Assembly (NCBI RefSeq): GCF_964340395.1
Contig: NC_135556.1
Coordinates: 6,681,501 to 6,706,000, forward strand
Direction: 5' to 3'
Length of the DNA stretch: 24,500 nt
From: Glandiceps talaboti
Lineage: Eukaryota > Hemichordata > Enteropneusta > Spengelidae
Under the pieces are notes generated by a model, which saw only the letters and a list, made by a program, of their open reading frames with translations, did not search any database and was not told the DNA's origin. Positions within the stretch are counted from its first letter, which is position 1, and the number at the start of each line of letters is the position of its first letter. Positions 1 through 9,618 of the stretch are shown one piece after another. Made by a program: the position numbers and the translations under genes.

Positions 1-207
1 ACTAATGGTAATGTTGCAGTCTACAAAATGTGGTAAAATAACTCTAAGAGTTTCCAAAAATTATGTGATCTGAAATTTGAAATAAAGTTAGGAGAATCCT
101 TTAACTGATTGAAAACGCCATGAAGTTTTGTAGTGAAACAGTGGGAAATGGTGAAATTTTCAAAAGAAATTACTGTGGTGCTCATTTCAGGTCCAAAAGT
201 TGCATTT

Positions 208-352
208 GAACAGCACTCCTAGTGGCCAGACTATGCAATATTTTTGTCTTTATGAAAACTGAAATATGTCATTCATTTATACAGAACACCTAGTGGCCAA
301 ACTATGCAATCTTTTGTCTTTTCTGATACCTGGAATATGGTGTATTTCTTAC
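208..352 (+). repeat. Two tandem copies of a dispersed short repeat in a KIF3A intron
   Basis: Two neighbouring copies about 73 bases apart share the core CTAGTGGCCARACTATGCAAT followed by a TTTTGTCTTT stretch (about 208-281 and 282-352). A third, inverted copy lies at 4748-4815, and its match extends to TATGGTGTATT. The family is unknown to me. Confidence 0.7.
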
Positions 353-402
353 TACCATACTTGAGGAAATTGTAACCTGTTATTTTTCACTGTAAATTTC
401 AG

Positions 403-583
403 TCAAGAACATGACACCCTGGTTGATAAATTGAAAGCAATTGAAAAGAAGGTGATTGTTGGTGGAGTTGATTTGTTGCAAAAGGCTGAAGAACAGGAAA
501 AACTGCTAGAGGAATCAGCCAAGGAATTAGAAGAAAGAAAAGGCAAAGAAGAAGAGTTAAGAAAACAGTTAGAAGAGAAAGAG
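403..583 (+). CDS. KIF3A: KIF3A exon: stalk coiled coil
   Basis: The acceptor is tgtaaatttcag at 391-402 and the donor is gtatgt at 584. The exon has 181 bases: one base finishing a split codon, then 60 codons, ending in phase 0. It encodes Glu/Lys-rich heptads beginning [17 protein letters not shown], the region through which KIF3A pairs with KIF3B. Confidence 0.93.
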
Positions 584-2975
584 GTATGTACTTTGTAACT
601 TTAACATGATTTTAACACAAGTGAAAACTGTATGGTCTTCACAAAACTCAACACAACAGGTTTCCAAAAGATCTGACTAGCCTTAGCTCTGTTAACACAG
701 CACCATCAATTTAGCAAAAAACAACAGAAGTGTAGATCGAGTAGTTGATTTTATAGAGGAGTTGGTATTTTGAAGATAATCACTTAAAGATAACAGATAC
801 AAAATGTATGTAACATTTCACTAGAATCAAACGTTGTAGTATACTCACTCAATCTTCATACAAACCATTTGTTATTTTTACTTTACAGGCAGAGAGGGTA
901 GACATTGAAGAAAAGTATTCCAACTTACAAGAAGAGGCAGCAGGGAAAACTAAAAAACTCAAGAAAGTTTGGACAATGTTAATGAGTGCCAAATCTGAGG
1001 TTTGTCAATAATATACATAAGCCAAAGGATTGGTTTAAATTGATGTAGGCGTACAAAAAATATATAGTAGTTTTTTCAGTGTTACATTTCACATTTTTAC
1101 CCTGGCTTCGTCGCTGCCACCTAACAACGCCAAAGTATACTGTCCATGCTCCCCAACCATCATTCGTCAAGTTTCCCCACTTGCACACGACAGCATAATA
1201 AGGCAGACGCCTTCACACAAATTTTCCTATGATATATGTTTGAATCACATGTAAATAGTGTGTTTAGTGCCATCAGGGTTACATAGGATCATTCTTTTGC
1301 TCAGAATCAACTTTTTCCTAAACTGTACCAGACAACTGCTTACCATATAGCCACCCTCACGATTTCCATGTTTCATAGTAAGGTGATGCATGTGTTTTGT
1401 TTTACAGATGGCAGATCTGCAGCAAGAGCATCAGAGAGAAATGGAAGGGCTTCTAGAAAATGTACGTCAGCTGAGTCGAGAACTACGATTACAAATGGTG
1501 GTGATCGATAGTTTTATACCACCAGAATTCCAAGACATGATTGAACAGTATGTACACTGGAATGAAGATATCGGAGAATGGCAACTGGTAGGTTTTGGTG
1601 TCAAATTTGAATAATCTTGTAAAAAAGTTGTGCAGAAATTCTTTTAAAAAAACAGTGATCCTCTAACAAGGAACAGATTTTGTCAGTATTAAGATGGCTT
1701 AACAAGAGCAGCTTTATTCTGTTCCAAAATTTGGTTGAAATTTAAAAGAAAAGTTTATCAAATGAAAGCAAATACAATTGATGGTTCAGTGTACACAGAT
1801 CACTGCAGTGACAAATCAAACAAAACGATACAAGAAGATTACTGTAGTGTCTAAAGTAGTCTACATCTGTCATTGTAAGGCCTAGGAAAAAAATTTGTTT
1901 GGTTTTGGCTACCCGACCTACTTTTTCACTGCCGACCTTGAACTTTTTCTTAACGTATTCGAGAAAAAAATAATAAAATTGCGAAAATTGTGCAGTCTCG
2001 CAAGAAATAGTGGATGAGTAAACTGACATCAACTTAAAAAGACAATGTAAAACTGTTCTTCCAATCTGTAATGGCTGTACATCTGATGAGAAGAAACCAA
2101 TAACACAGAGACCATATGGAAAACAACGGAAAACATAACTACCTGAACTAGGCACTCACATATGAAGGAAAAACATTTTTAAAAATAAATAAAAAACCTA
2201 CCTACCCCACCTATTCTAAAATTGAGCGTAATTGGAACCACACAATTTTTTTTTTGTTAGGTGTAGTTAAATGTGTTAGTTTCCTTCGACCATGACACAA
2301 ATGTCATTGGAAGTATTTGTATGAATTATAACTGCATTTGGTGCAAACAGAATGTTACAGTGTAATACTCACAAATGTAGTTTATCCAGTGAAGATGTTG
2401 TGAATAAAATGTTCCTTGTCAGTTTTATCACAAATTCAGTTACATTTGTCGTGTGAGACAAGTGATTGTTTTTTATTCATGTTAAAAGTTTTGTTTGTTT
2501 TTTTTACCTGCAAAGAAATGTGTTGCATATACTGGTAACAATATGAGAAAACAGACGCCATTGCCAGAGAACAATAAAGATAAGAATTATGGAGAGCCAG
2601 ACTTGTCTAATATCTACCTGACCTACACTGGAGATCCTGTACATCAACATAGAAATAAAGGATCTAGAGGCAGGGTGAAAAGTGCACGTCCTAGAACAGG
2701 CAAGAAGTAAGTCACTGATTCGTTCTGTATTATGGCCTTGTGAGGGCGCTTGTTATGAAATTTCTTCACTTTCTATGTGACTACAGCTATTGTATGGGGT
2801 GTCTCTTCAGTGTGTGAACATTTCTACCACAAGAGACTTCCAATGTACATTTTATTCCATCTGCATAAATTCATATACGTCATACAGAGATAAACATACA
2901 CACACACACACAGCCACACACATACATACATACATACATGCATACATACATACATACATACATACATACATACAT

Positions 2976-3057
<82 letters not shown>

Positions 3058-3418
3058 CTATATATACATATCAAATTATGTTTATTTCCGAAATACATTA
3101 AATTATTATGTACAGGTACAGTATTATTGGGTTCACACTGCATCTAGCAGGAAATATATCAAATTGCATTTGAACATGTTATCCACATCACAAGGCAAAT
3201 ATAGTGTGTTAGTTGTTATAATGCTTGCATCTTTTTCTCCAGATATTACTAGAACCAATTATTGAACTAATGCTGCAATATTTTGCAATACAGTTAGCAA
3301 TACAATTAGCATTACACTTATTCAAACCTACTTTCATAAGGCCACTTACAAATCTGTAGTGAACATTGCCAAGGCTTCCTAGTATTAATACGACAACTTC
3401 AGTACGAAACTCGTAATT

Positions 3419-3452
<34 letters not shown>

Positions 3453-3722
3453 CATACATACATACATACATACATACATACACACACATACATTTACACA
3501 TACGTACGTATGTACATACGTACTTACGTACGTATACACACACATGCCCAGTTCTGTCAATTTTCCTAGCTTGATTATTAGTGTGTAAATTATCTATTTT
3601 ATGAATATTCCACCAAACTGGAAGTGTTTGTCCACCACACCATTCACCAATCATTTCATTTTATCTTTTCTTCTTACAGGAACAGGAAATCTATGGACAT
3701 TGATTCGGTGATTGCACAGTGA
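403..3722 (+). CDS. KIF3A: KIF3A, kinesin-2 motor subunit, C-terminal five exons (5' partial)
   Basis: Joined exons 403-583, 889-999, 1408-1587, 2516-2706 and 3680-3722 give one open frame of about 234 residues ending in TGA. The product matches the C-terminal third of KIF3A, a subunit of heterotrimeric kinesin-2, which drives anterograde intraflagellar transport along ciliary microtubules. Visible landmarks are a Glu/Lys-rich coiled coil containing [11 protein letters not shown], the [13 protein letters not shown] segment, the block [11 protein letters not shown], the block [20 protein letters not shown], and a basic tail rich in Arg/Lys/Pro. KIF3B has a different tail, so this is the A subunit. 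All splice sites are GT-AG and phases agree throughout. The motor domain and neck lie upstream, outside the window. The first exon begins with one base completing a split codon. Confidence 0.95.
889..999 (+). CDS. KIF3A: KIF3A exon: distal coiled coil
   Basis: The acceptor is ttttactttacag, ending at 888, and the donor is gtttgt at 1000. It has exactly 37 codons in phase 0. The translation [20 protein letters not shown], followed by [17 protein letters not shown], is close to vertebrate KIF3A. Confidence 0.94.
1408..1587 (+). CDS. KIF3A: KIF3A exon: end of stalk and start of tail
   Basis: The acceptor is tgttttacag, ending at 1407, and the donor is gtaggt at 1588. It has 60 codons in phase 0, from [18 protein letters not shown] to [13 protein letters not shown]. 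It spans the change from coiled coil to globular tail; the aromatic HWNEDIGEW block is the most conserved part of the KIF3A tail. Confidence 0.95.
1879..2263 (+). mobile_element. MITE-like element, copy 1 (TAA-flanked), in KIF3A intron
   Basis: A 385-bp stretch is a diverged copy of the element at 18730-19094. The left end is GGCCTAGGAAAAAAATTTGT, and the right end reads, on the opposite strand, CACCTAACAAAAAAAAAATT. Flanks are TAA at 1876-1878 and TAG (probably a mutated TAA) at 2264-2266. A 3-bp TAA duplication with short A-rich inverted ends suggests a non-autonomous PIF/Harbinger-type element. An antisense frame (opposite strand, up to 2155) is shared with the other copy but matches no protein I know. 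Confidence 0.75.
2516..2706 (+). CDS. KIF3A: KIF3A exon: tail
   Basis: The acceptor follows a T-rich tract (tttttttacctgcaaag, ending 2515) and the donor gtaagt starts at 2707. It has 63 codons plus two bases, from [17 protein letters not shown] to SARPRTGK. The AA left at the end joins G of the last exon to make Lys. If the following intron were retained, the frame would stop at once (AAG TAA), giving a tail shorter by about 13 residues. Confidence 0.94.
2894..3056 (+). repeat. Compound microsatellite (CA)n-(CATA)n-(CA)n
   Basis: Simple repeat in a KIF3A intron: a short CA tract, about 15 CATA units (one CATG variant), then about 30 CA units. Apparent reading frames across it are low-complexity artefacts. 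Confidence 0.97.
3424..3545 (+). repeat. (CATA)n microsatellite with a CGTA-rich tail
   Basis: About 14 CATA units run to 3480. They are followed by an imperfect stretch of TACGTACGTA and TGTACATACGTA units that is locally self-complementary. It lies about 135 bp upstream of the last KIF3A coding exon. Confidence 0.95.
3680..3722 (+). CDS. KIF3A: KIF3A last coding exon and stop
   Basis: The acceptor is ttttcttcttacag, ending at 3679. One base completes the split Lys codon, then [13 protein letters not shown] and TGA at 3720-3722. This resembles the vertebrate KIF3A end, which is also basic and closes with an Ile/Val-Asp-Ser-type motif. Confidence 0.9.
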
Positions 3723-4349
3723 AAACTTCATATCAGTCAGAATTCCAAGTTTTGATAACAAATTGAACTGAATTTTGTACATATAGCAATGAAATTATTT
3801 GTAAACAACTGTGAACTTGTCATCAGACGATGAAAGAGCAGTGTATTTACTCATCACATGATGTCTAGAGTAGACCCACCTCTATAAAATGGTATGATCC
3901 ATTGTTAGGTATACTTGTATCAATGGACTTGTTGAGTTTGCTATGAAATAGGGATGCGAGGGTGCAGTGAATGGTCCATTCCACAGCGAGCCATGTCGTC
4001 ATGGGCCTGCAAATGTATGCCTTTTTCATGCAGTAGAAAAAGAATGTATGCTACAGATCAATAATTGTCCGTGTCGTGGTGAAACAAGACGTGATCAAAT
4101 ATGGAAAATCTGATCAAATATGGAAGACTTTTGTGATAAAAATATAAATGTGTTTCAGAATTACAAGTTTTAGTAGCTGTTTTTCCCCTAAACCCCTCGA
4201 TTGATTCCTCAATTTCATGAAAACACAATGCAAGGTATTGTGTTCCTCACCCTAAACAGCCTGGAAAATATAAAGGCTACATTTATTCAGGATAACATAT
4301 ATCAAATATTGTTTATTTTGGAATGTTTTTTTTTCTACTTTTCAATGAA
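3723..4349 (+). other. KIF3A: Probable KIF3A 3' UTR
   Basis: Non-coding DNA follows the TGA. A variant signal AATATA occurs near 4140, and the first canonical AATAAA is at 4419, inside the next repeat. The length of the UTR cannot be fixed without transcripts. Confidence 0.6.
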
Positions 4350-4558
4350 TGCTGTAAACCTGGAAAGTTTCGCTATCACTATTCACTTATTTCGCTGAAA
4401 TGCGAAAATAAGAATTTGAATAAAATGTCTTTCTGTATATGAACATAACGTACCAGTTTGGTAATTAGTTAAAAAGTAGTCGTTGAAAAATAGCTGAAGA
4501 CTGCACAAATGAAAAAAAACAAAATTTCTAGTCGTGCAAAATATCCAGGTTTACAGTA
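4350..4558 (+). mobile_element. Small inverted-repeat MITE with CTGTAAACCTGGA ends
   Basis: The left end GCTGTAAACCTGGAAAGTTT (4351-4370) is inverted at the right end (TCCAGGTTTACAGTA, 4544-4558). The right copy ends in TA, and TA flanking would fit a Tc1/mariner-type MITE; the left TA is altered to TG. The total is about 209 bp with no coding content. The interior has TTCGC/GCGAAA motifs, as in other elements of this look. Confidence 0.65.
4419..4424 (+). promoter_or_regulatory. Candidate polyadenylation signal AATAAA for KIF3A
   Basis: This is the first canonical AATAAA after the KIF3A stop, followed within about 30 bases by a T/G-rich stretch. It lies inside the MITE at 4350-4558, so the signal would have come with the insertion. 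Other AATAAA copies are at 6116, 6546, 8096 and 8592. Confidence 0.4.
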
Positions 4559-4747
4559 TTTCAAGTTAACCTACAGTTCCTGAGGAATTTTGAAATACCT
4601 TTTTTGTATGCTTTAACTTTATAGTGTACAACTACTTACTTTGAATAGCCACACAATTCCAACAACAGTCTCTTGACAGTACTTTGTTCTTGTAAATCAC
4701 AGCAAAAAAAAAAAAGTGAACAATTTGTGTATAGTACAAACCAACAC

Positions 4748-4815
4748 CAGAATACACCATATGTCAGTTTTTGAAAAACAAAAGAAAATATAGTTTGGCC
4801 ACTAGAAGTGCTGTT
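4748..4815 (-). repeat. Third, inverted copy of the CTAGTGGCCA dispersed repeat
   Basis: On the minus strand this reads GAACAGCACTTCTAGTGGCC, then AAACTAT, a TTTTGTTT stretch and TATGGTGTATT. It matches both copies at 208-352 in order, so this is a dispersed family rather than a local duplication. Confidence 0.65.
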
Positions 4816-5223
4816 CAGAAGCAGGTATTAAGACTTGAAACATTTGGACAATGTTCTTATGTCAGTTGTGTTATGTACAGTATGTTTATGTTTTATTATT
4901 GTACAACATGGACATTGCTACCGTGGCACCATATCTCGGATATCTTTACAGAAACACAGGTTTTTACTCAAGTACAAAGTACTACCTTCATAGTGTTTGA
5001 AATCCTGTACTGTTTATATATAATTTGGATATTCCCTCCATTTATCCTTGATATTCCCTTCCAATTATCCATAGTATTCCCATATTGATATGTGTATTTT
5101 TTCAAGCCATCCAATTTTTCCATCGAACTTTTTTCTATGTAGTGCATCTACTATAACTTTTGTGCAGCTGACTGAACTTAATGCAGGGTTTGAATGCAGA
5201 TTGTTTATCAGGAAAGGACACAG

Positions 5224-5224
<1 letters not shown>

Positions 5225-5307
<83 letters not shown>

Positions 5308-5380
5308 TACACACATTCATACACACGCGCACATGTATGCTCGCACACGTACGTACGCATACATACATACATACATACAT

Positions 5381-5411
<31 letters not shown>

Positions 5412-5531
5412 TACATACATACATACATACATACATACATACATACATACATACATACATACATACATACATACATACATACAGACATACAGACATAAAT
5501 ACATATGCACACACACACACACACACACACA
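5225..5531 (+). repeat. Large compound microsatellite (CA)n, (CATA)n, (CAGA)n
   Basis: About 300 bp of simple repeat: about 35 CA units, a mixed CA/CG stretch (5310-5360), CATA units, about eight CAGA units, some 20 CATA units and a closing CA tract. It is intergenic. The several apparent frames across it in both directions are artefacts. Confidence 0.97.
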
Positions 5532-6431
5532 TCAATTCTTGACTGTCTCTCTACTATATTTGCTGAATGATATGATCAGGGAAAGCTTTCCTTCCCCCAA
5601 ATATTATTTACTGAATTACTGTAACAGAATTTATACTGTGTACTTTTGTAATCGTAATGTTGTAAAGTAAGTGTGTGAGAAAAACCTTCAGTACATACAT
5701 CTATGTCTTAAACCAGCATGTATCTTTTTTTATCGTATTTCCCTCCAGAAACATAATTATAAAGCCTTTTGTCCCTTTTCCTGCCGAATATTTCATTTGA
5801 AGTTTTTACATCATTTGTACTTTTTGCTTCTTTTCATTATTTTGGACCAACATTTGACAGATATAGAAGTGTATTGTTTCCCTGAGAATCAGTTTAATTG
5901 TAAAAAAAAACAAAAACTTTTTGGTGAAAAATCATCCAACATTTCTGATGACAGGGTGACTGAATTATTATATTGTACAATGTTTGTCATTGAACTGGTA
6001 CAACGTAGCGCATTGCTTGACTATTAAAACAACTAGTCTACAAGGTTGGACCAATGTCAACATTTCTCACATTATTGTAATTCCACCTCCATCAGTAAAC
6101 CTACTTGTTTCTGTGAATAAAACTTTAATCTTTATTTGGCAACAATTTATGGTCCAATAGTATCGGCATGATGGGTTTGCTTTGTTTTGGAATAACATAT
6201 AGAAAATGTAACAGTTGATGGTAAATGTAGTCTGCATAGAATATAGGAATTTGTGAATTTGCCATCTTGGATATTGCATTATGGGAAATGTAACGATAAA
6301 CGTTAATCAATCACTGTTGTGAACTTTTTTGTGACATTGTAACAAAAATAATGTAGTGTTGGTAAAACCAGACTCTTGCAGTTGATTGTGAAATGATGAA
6401 ATGGCCAATATAAGACCATTACTGCCTGTCT
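5532..6431. other. Intergenic DNA without recognisable gene
   Basis: AT-rich sequence. An open stretch of 118 codons at 5671-6027 has a low-complexity, Phe/Leu/Lys-rich translation with no recognisable domain, and I treat it as chance. An AATAAA at 6116-6121 could serve a long KIF3A 3' UTR. Confidence 0.5.
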
Positions 6432-6788
6432 CATGTTGCCATTCAACGGCTCTGTTTGACACAATCACTCAGAAACCACTAAGAATGGCACATTCCACAC
6501 TCTAAGAGCAAGATTGCAATTTCTTGCTACACTTTGTCTGAATGAAATAAACCAATTAAATGTACTGAAATTAGATGCAGACATGCTGGTGCCAATAGAT
6601 TGATGTCTGCATTGTGGTACATTAGTTCATTTACATGTAGGCACAGTGTAGCAAGAAACTGTGGTGGCATGTTGGACAAAATGTTGCAAGAAACTGTATT
6701 CATACAATCTATCTTAAAATGTAGCATGTACAGTTCCTTACAGATTTCTGTGTGGTTGTATTAAACAGAGCCAGTGAACGGTAACATG
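6432..6788. mobile_element. Fold-back inverted-repeat element, about 357 bp
   Basis: The left arm begins CATGTTGCCATTCAACGGCT (6432-6451). The right arm ends with its diverged inverse (AGCCAGTGAACGGTAACATG, 6769-6788). Inside the arms, TTTCTTGCTACACT at 6520-6533 is inverted at 6648-6659. The arms are roughly 100-130 bp with many differences and small indels. There is no clear target duplication and no coding content, so it reads as an old MITE or fold-back element. Confidence 0.6.
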
Positions 6789-7741
6789 GAATGGGTATTA
6801 GTATTACTCACAAATTGTACCTAATGGTAGGTACTGTACTGTGATATGACTTTATCTGTACATGTTGCTGTGTGGAATTTATGGCACTTGTTCGGTAGTC
6901 ATTCCCCAGACAGTGACTTTACAATTGTGGTTGTCTTTGCAATGTGGTGTACGACTAGTAACCTGATGGTCTCTAGATACATTTCACAATGATAATATTG
7001 TCACGGTATATCAGTAGTTGTAACCATTGAGACAGATGTTATTTTGCTATTAAAATAATTTCATTTATATTACCTGGAATTTGAAATTGTAAATATAAAT
7101 AACACCGATTGGAAAAATTGAGTGCAAGTAAAGATTTTTAGTGTACTTCAGTTTGATTAATTCTCTCATTCAGATTGATAATAGAATGTTACCACGGTAA
7201 TTTGAGAGGCAAGCTTTTATACAAACTCTAGACTCGATATGTTATTTGGAAACCAACTCTACACAGTACTCCTTCAACGCACAGAACAATATCAGTTACG
7301 CTCAGGATGAAAGACCTGTGATAGAAGCTATTTGGATGTTTAGCTTCAGCCTACTAAACCTATTGTCTGGGGTGTCTGTTCTTAATATAGGGGGTACCTC
7401 AAAATAAACTCTTTAAATTTTCACTGTTACTTTGCTCAAGAAAACTCCCATCTTTTTCATATAGTTAAAATCATCTTTTTAAAATCTCCGGTCACCATAC
7501 AAACTGTGAAATAGAAGTCAAAATGATATCAAAATTTAGTCAATTTAGTGATAACCCAATATGGTCACCAAATATTGTGTGCAATTAAATTACTATTGCC
7601 TTGAAAACAAGGTGAAAATTATTCTGAACAAAAAAATAGTTTGCCTACAGAAACATTTTAGAAGATGAAGTATTTCACAGCATAATTATCTAAAGATAAA
7701 TAGAAGGACTTCACTTTAAGGAATTAGACGTTGTAACCCCT
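6789..7741. other. Intergenic DNA, nothing recognised
   Basis: AT-rich non-coding sequence. I see no long frame, no RNA gene and no strong inverted repeat here. Confidence 0.5.
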
Positions 7742-7815
7742 CCCCCCCAAAAAAAAATAAATAAAAAATAAATAAAAATAATAATAATTGATTAATTAAA
7801 ATGAATAAATAAATT
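7742..7815 (+). repeat. A-rich low-complexity tract
   Basis: A C run, then AAATAAATA/AATAATAAT-type low-complexity sequence. It could be an old retroposon tail or simple sequence. Confidence 0.8.
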
Positions 7816-9110
7816 GCAAACATGAAATGCCTTTTTCATTTTTCAATCCCACGAATATGCTGTACTCATCACATACAATTATTTAATCCACAACCTTCCA
7901 CCCCTAAATTTCTCTTTCAGTTGGTTCAGTCTCTATGTTCCCTATTTGAAGTCATTCCATTCTGTTTAAGGTGTAGGGATGAACGAATGGATGAGTCCAG
8001 AGTTTCCTTCTATATACTTGCCAGTAGGGTTGTTTCTCTGTATGTATATATTGAACCTGTTTGTGTTTCAGTTTATCCGTTATTTTGATATTCTCAATAA
8101 ATTATTCCTTGTTTCAATCTTGATTCCGTGTCATCACTTGATCAATTTGAGGCTAATTACGAGAGGAGAATGTGATTAGGGGTGTTTGAATTTAGATAAG
8201 AGGAGAAGAATGGACAAGATGTCATTATTTAGTCAATGAAGAGAATATACAGCTGAAGGAGAGAAAACAAGCCAGGCAAAGAAGGAAAAAAGTTTTGTAT
8301 CATCACAAAAATCAATGAGTCAATTTAGGAATAACACAAATTTAATCAGTTTTATTTTTCCACCACAAAAATTAATCACTCAATCGATCAATAATTCAAT
8401 CAATCAATCAATTGGCCATTCCAGATTGTGGTGTAAATCTGGGATGTTTTTCGTATTGTTCAGACATCAAGGAAAGCAGCAGTGCTTTATGATTAACCGA
8501 GTAACCTATACCCCAAGGTATACACAGACAGGAAGTACAGTGCCACCATGGCAAATTTTGGAAAGGCCTATCAATCGATCCATGTGCTGTGAATAAAACA
8601 CTTCTCAATGTCAAAGTATCACTAACTTGGGTAGTCAGTGTGTATGATGAGTTTTAGTATGTAAATTTCTTTTGTCATACCTATTCAAATCAATCTATAT
8701 CTTTGGCAAAGCCATAACAGGTGCATATATTTTCCTTAGTTTCATCGCAAATATTCTGCATGTCTTTCAAGATAATCTGTTGACAAATTCCTAAAATTGC
8801 TACTCCTTCTACAATAAATCAGAACTGATGGAAATAGGTATTCAGAAACTCATCAGTGGCAATTCTACGCTTGCCAAATGGAAAAAATGTTTTTACAAAA
8901 CCCTATACACTGGTGAGATTTGTCTGACTTCAAGGAGATGATGTCCAACACTACAAATCAGAGAGAGTTGTGGGTAAAATGTTGTACAGTGAAACATAGC
9001 ACATTATACAGACCCCACCCGTATATATGCATGTATATTAAACTTAGATTAGTTATTTATGTGTTTAAAGTGGCATTTTCATCTACTCGCTCGTGCATAT
9101 TTGTTGTTCT
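7816..9110. other. Intergenic DNA, nothing recognised
   Basis: Contains AATAAA at 8096 and 8592 and a short CAAT-rich tract at 8383-8412, but no frame with a recognisable domain. Confidence 0.5.
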
Positions 9111-9224
9111 TGTATGTATGTATGTATGTATGTATGTATGTATGTATGTATGCATGTATGTATGTATGTATGTATGTATGTTTATTTATTTAGTTTTATT
9201 TATTTATTCATTCATTCATATATT
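9111..9224 (+). repeat. (TGTA)n then (TTTA)n/(TTCA)n simple repeats
   Basis: About 17 TGTA units up to 9181, then TTTA and TTCA units. They lie about 250 bp upstream of the presumed GTF3A promoter. Confidence 0.95.
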
Positions 9225-9295
9225 TTTTTTTAATTGTTTATTTGTTTTGGTTCCTGAGCCTCTTTGCTGTAGGTAGACACTAGTAAATGGAAATT

Positions 9296-9314
9296 TAAAA
9301 AAAAAAAAAAAAAG
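9296..9314 (+). repeat. Poly(A) tract upstream of GTF3A
   Basis: A run of about 17 A interrupted only at its end, followed by an A-rich stretch. Confidence 0.85.
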
Positions 9315-9472
9315 ATTTAAAAAATTGAGGACATTTTCATTGATAAAACAATGTTAATTTATAACTATCTCAAATCATTTGATGAACATCCCAAACTCAT
9401 GGATTGATCCGTACTCAGCTCGACCCTGCGACCTTCGCTTGCTACCGTAAGGGGGCGTCCTTCCTAGATCAA

Positions 9473-9485
9473 CCAAAATGGCGAC
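9473..9485 (+). promoter_or_regulatory. YY1-like core promoter element of GTF3A
   Basis: CCAAAATGGCGAC matches the YY1/initiator type (CAARATGGCGGC) found at many animal housekeeping start sites. It lies 44 bp before the presumed start codon in a locally GC-richer stretch. Its ATG (9478) opens a four-codon frame (Met-Ala-Thr-stop, 9478-9489) that would be an upstream ORF if transcription starts before it. The link to transcription start is inferred. Confidence 0.45.
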
Positions 9486-9528
9486 TTGAGTACACGTGGG
9501 AAGGAGATCGCTTCTTTAACTGTCCAGT

Positions 9529-9618
9529 ATGCTGCATTTCTGTACGTATGAAGGCTGTGATGCCTTCTTTAACAAGCCTTGGCGACTCGAAGCACATATG
9601 TGTTCACATACTGGCAAG
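9529..9618 (+). CDS. GTF3A: GTF3A exon 1: finger 1
   Basis: Thirty codons from ATG to the donor gtaagg at 9619. Zinc ligands are C5, C10, H23 and H27 (CTYEGC and HMCSH), followed by the linker TGK. The frame has a TAA four codons before the ATG. The sequence ttctttaactgtccag, ending at 9527, looks like a splice acceptor, so an upstream exon joining here cannot be excluded. Confidence 0.85.

Noticed and set aside
181-402. Possible extra KIF3A exon after the acceptor-like ctcatttcag at 181-190
   Set aside because: The following sequence is a repeat and does not continue the KIF3A protein; the true acceptor is at 402.
1742-2155. 137-codon antisense frame as a host gene
   Set aside because: It lies almost wholly in a repeated MITE also found at 18730-19094, so it belongs to the repeat. 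I kept it only as a finding about the repeat.
2790-3147. Several open frames of His/Thr/Tyr or Cys/Val/Met repeats on both strands
   Set aside because: They are translations of CA/CATA microsatellites; all frames stay open because the repeat has no stop codon. The same holds for 3418-3654, 5065-5670, 8920-9276 and 19956-20147.
5671-6027. 118-codon open frame in the intergenic region
   Set aside because: Its composition is what AT-rich DNA gives by chance. There is no domain, and no splice or conservation signal that I can recognise.
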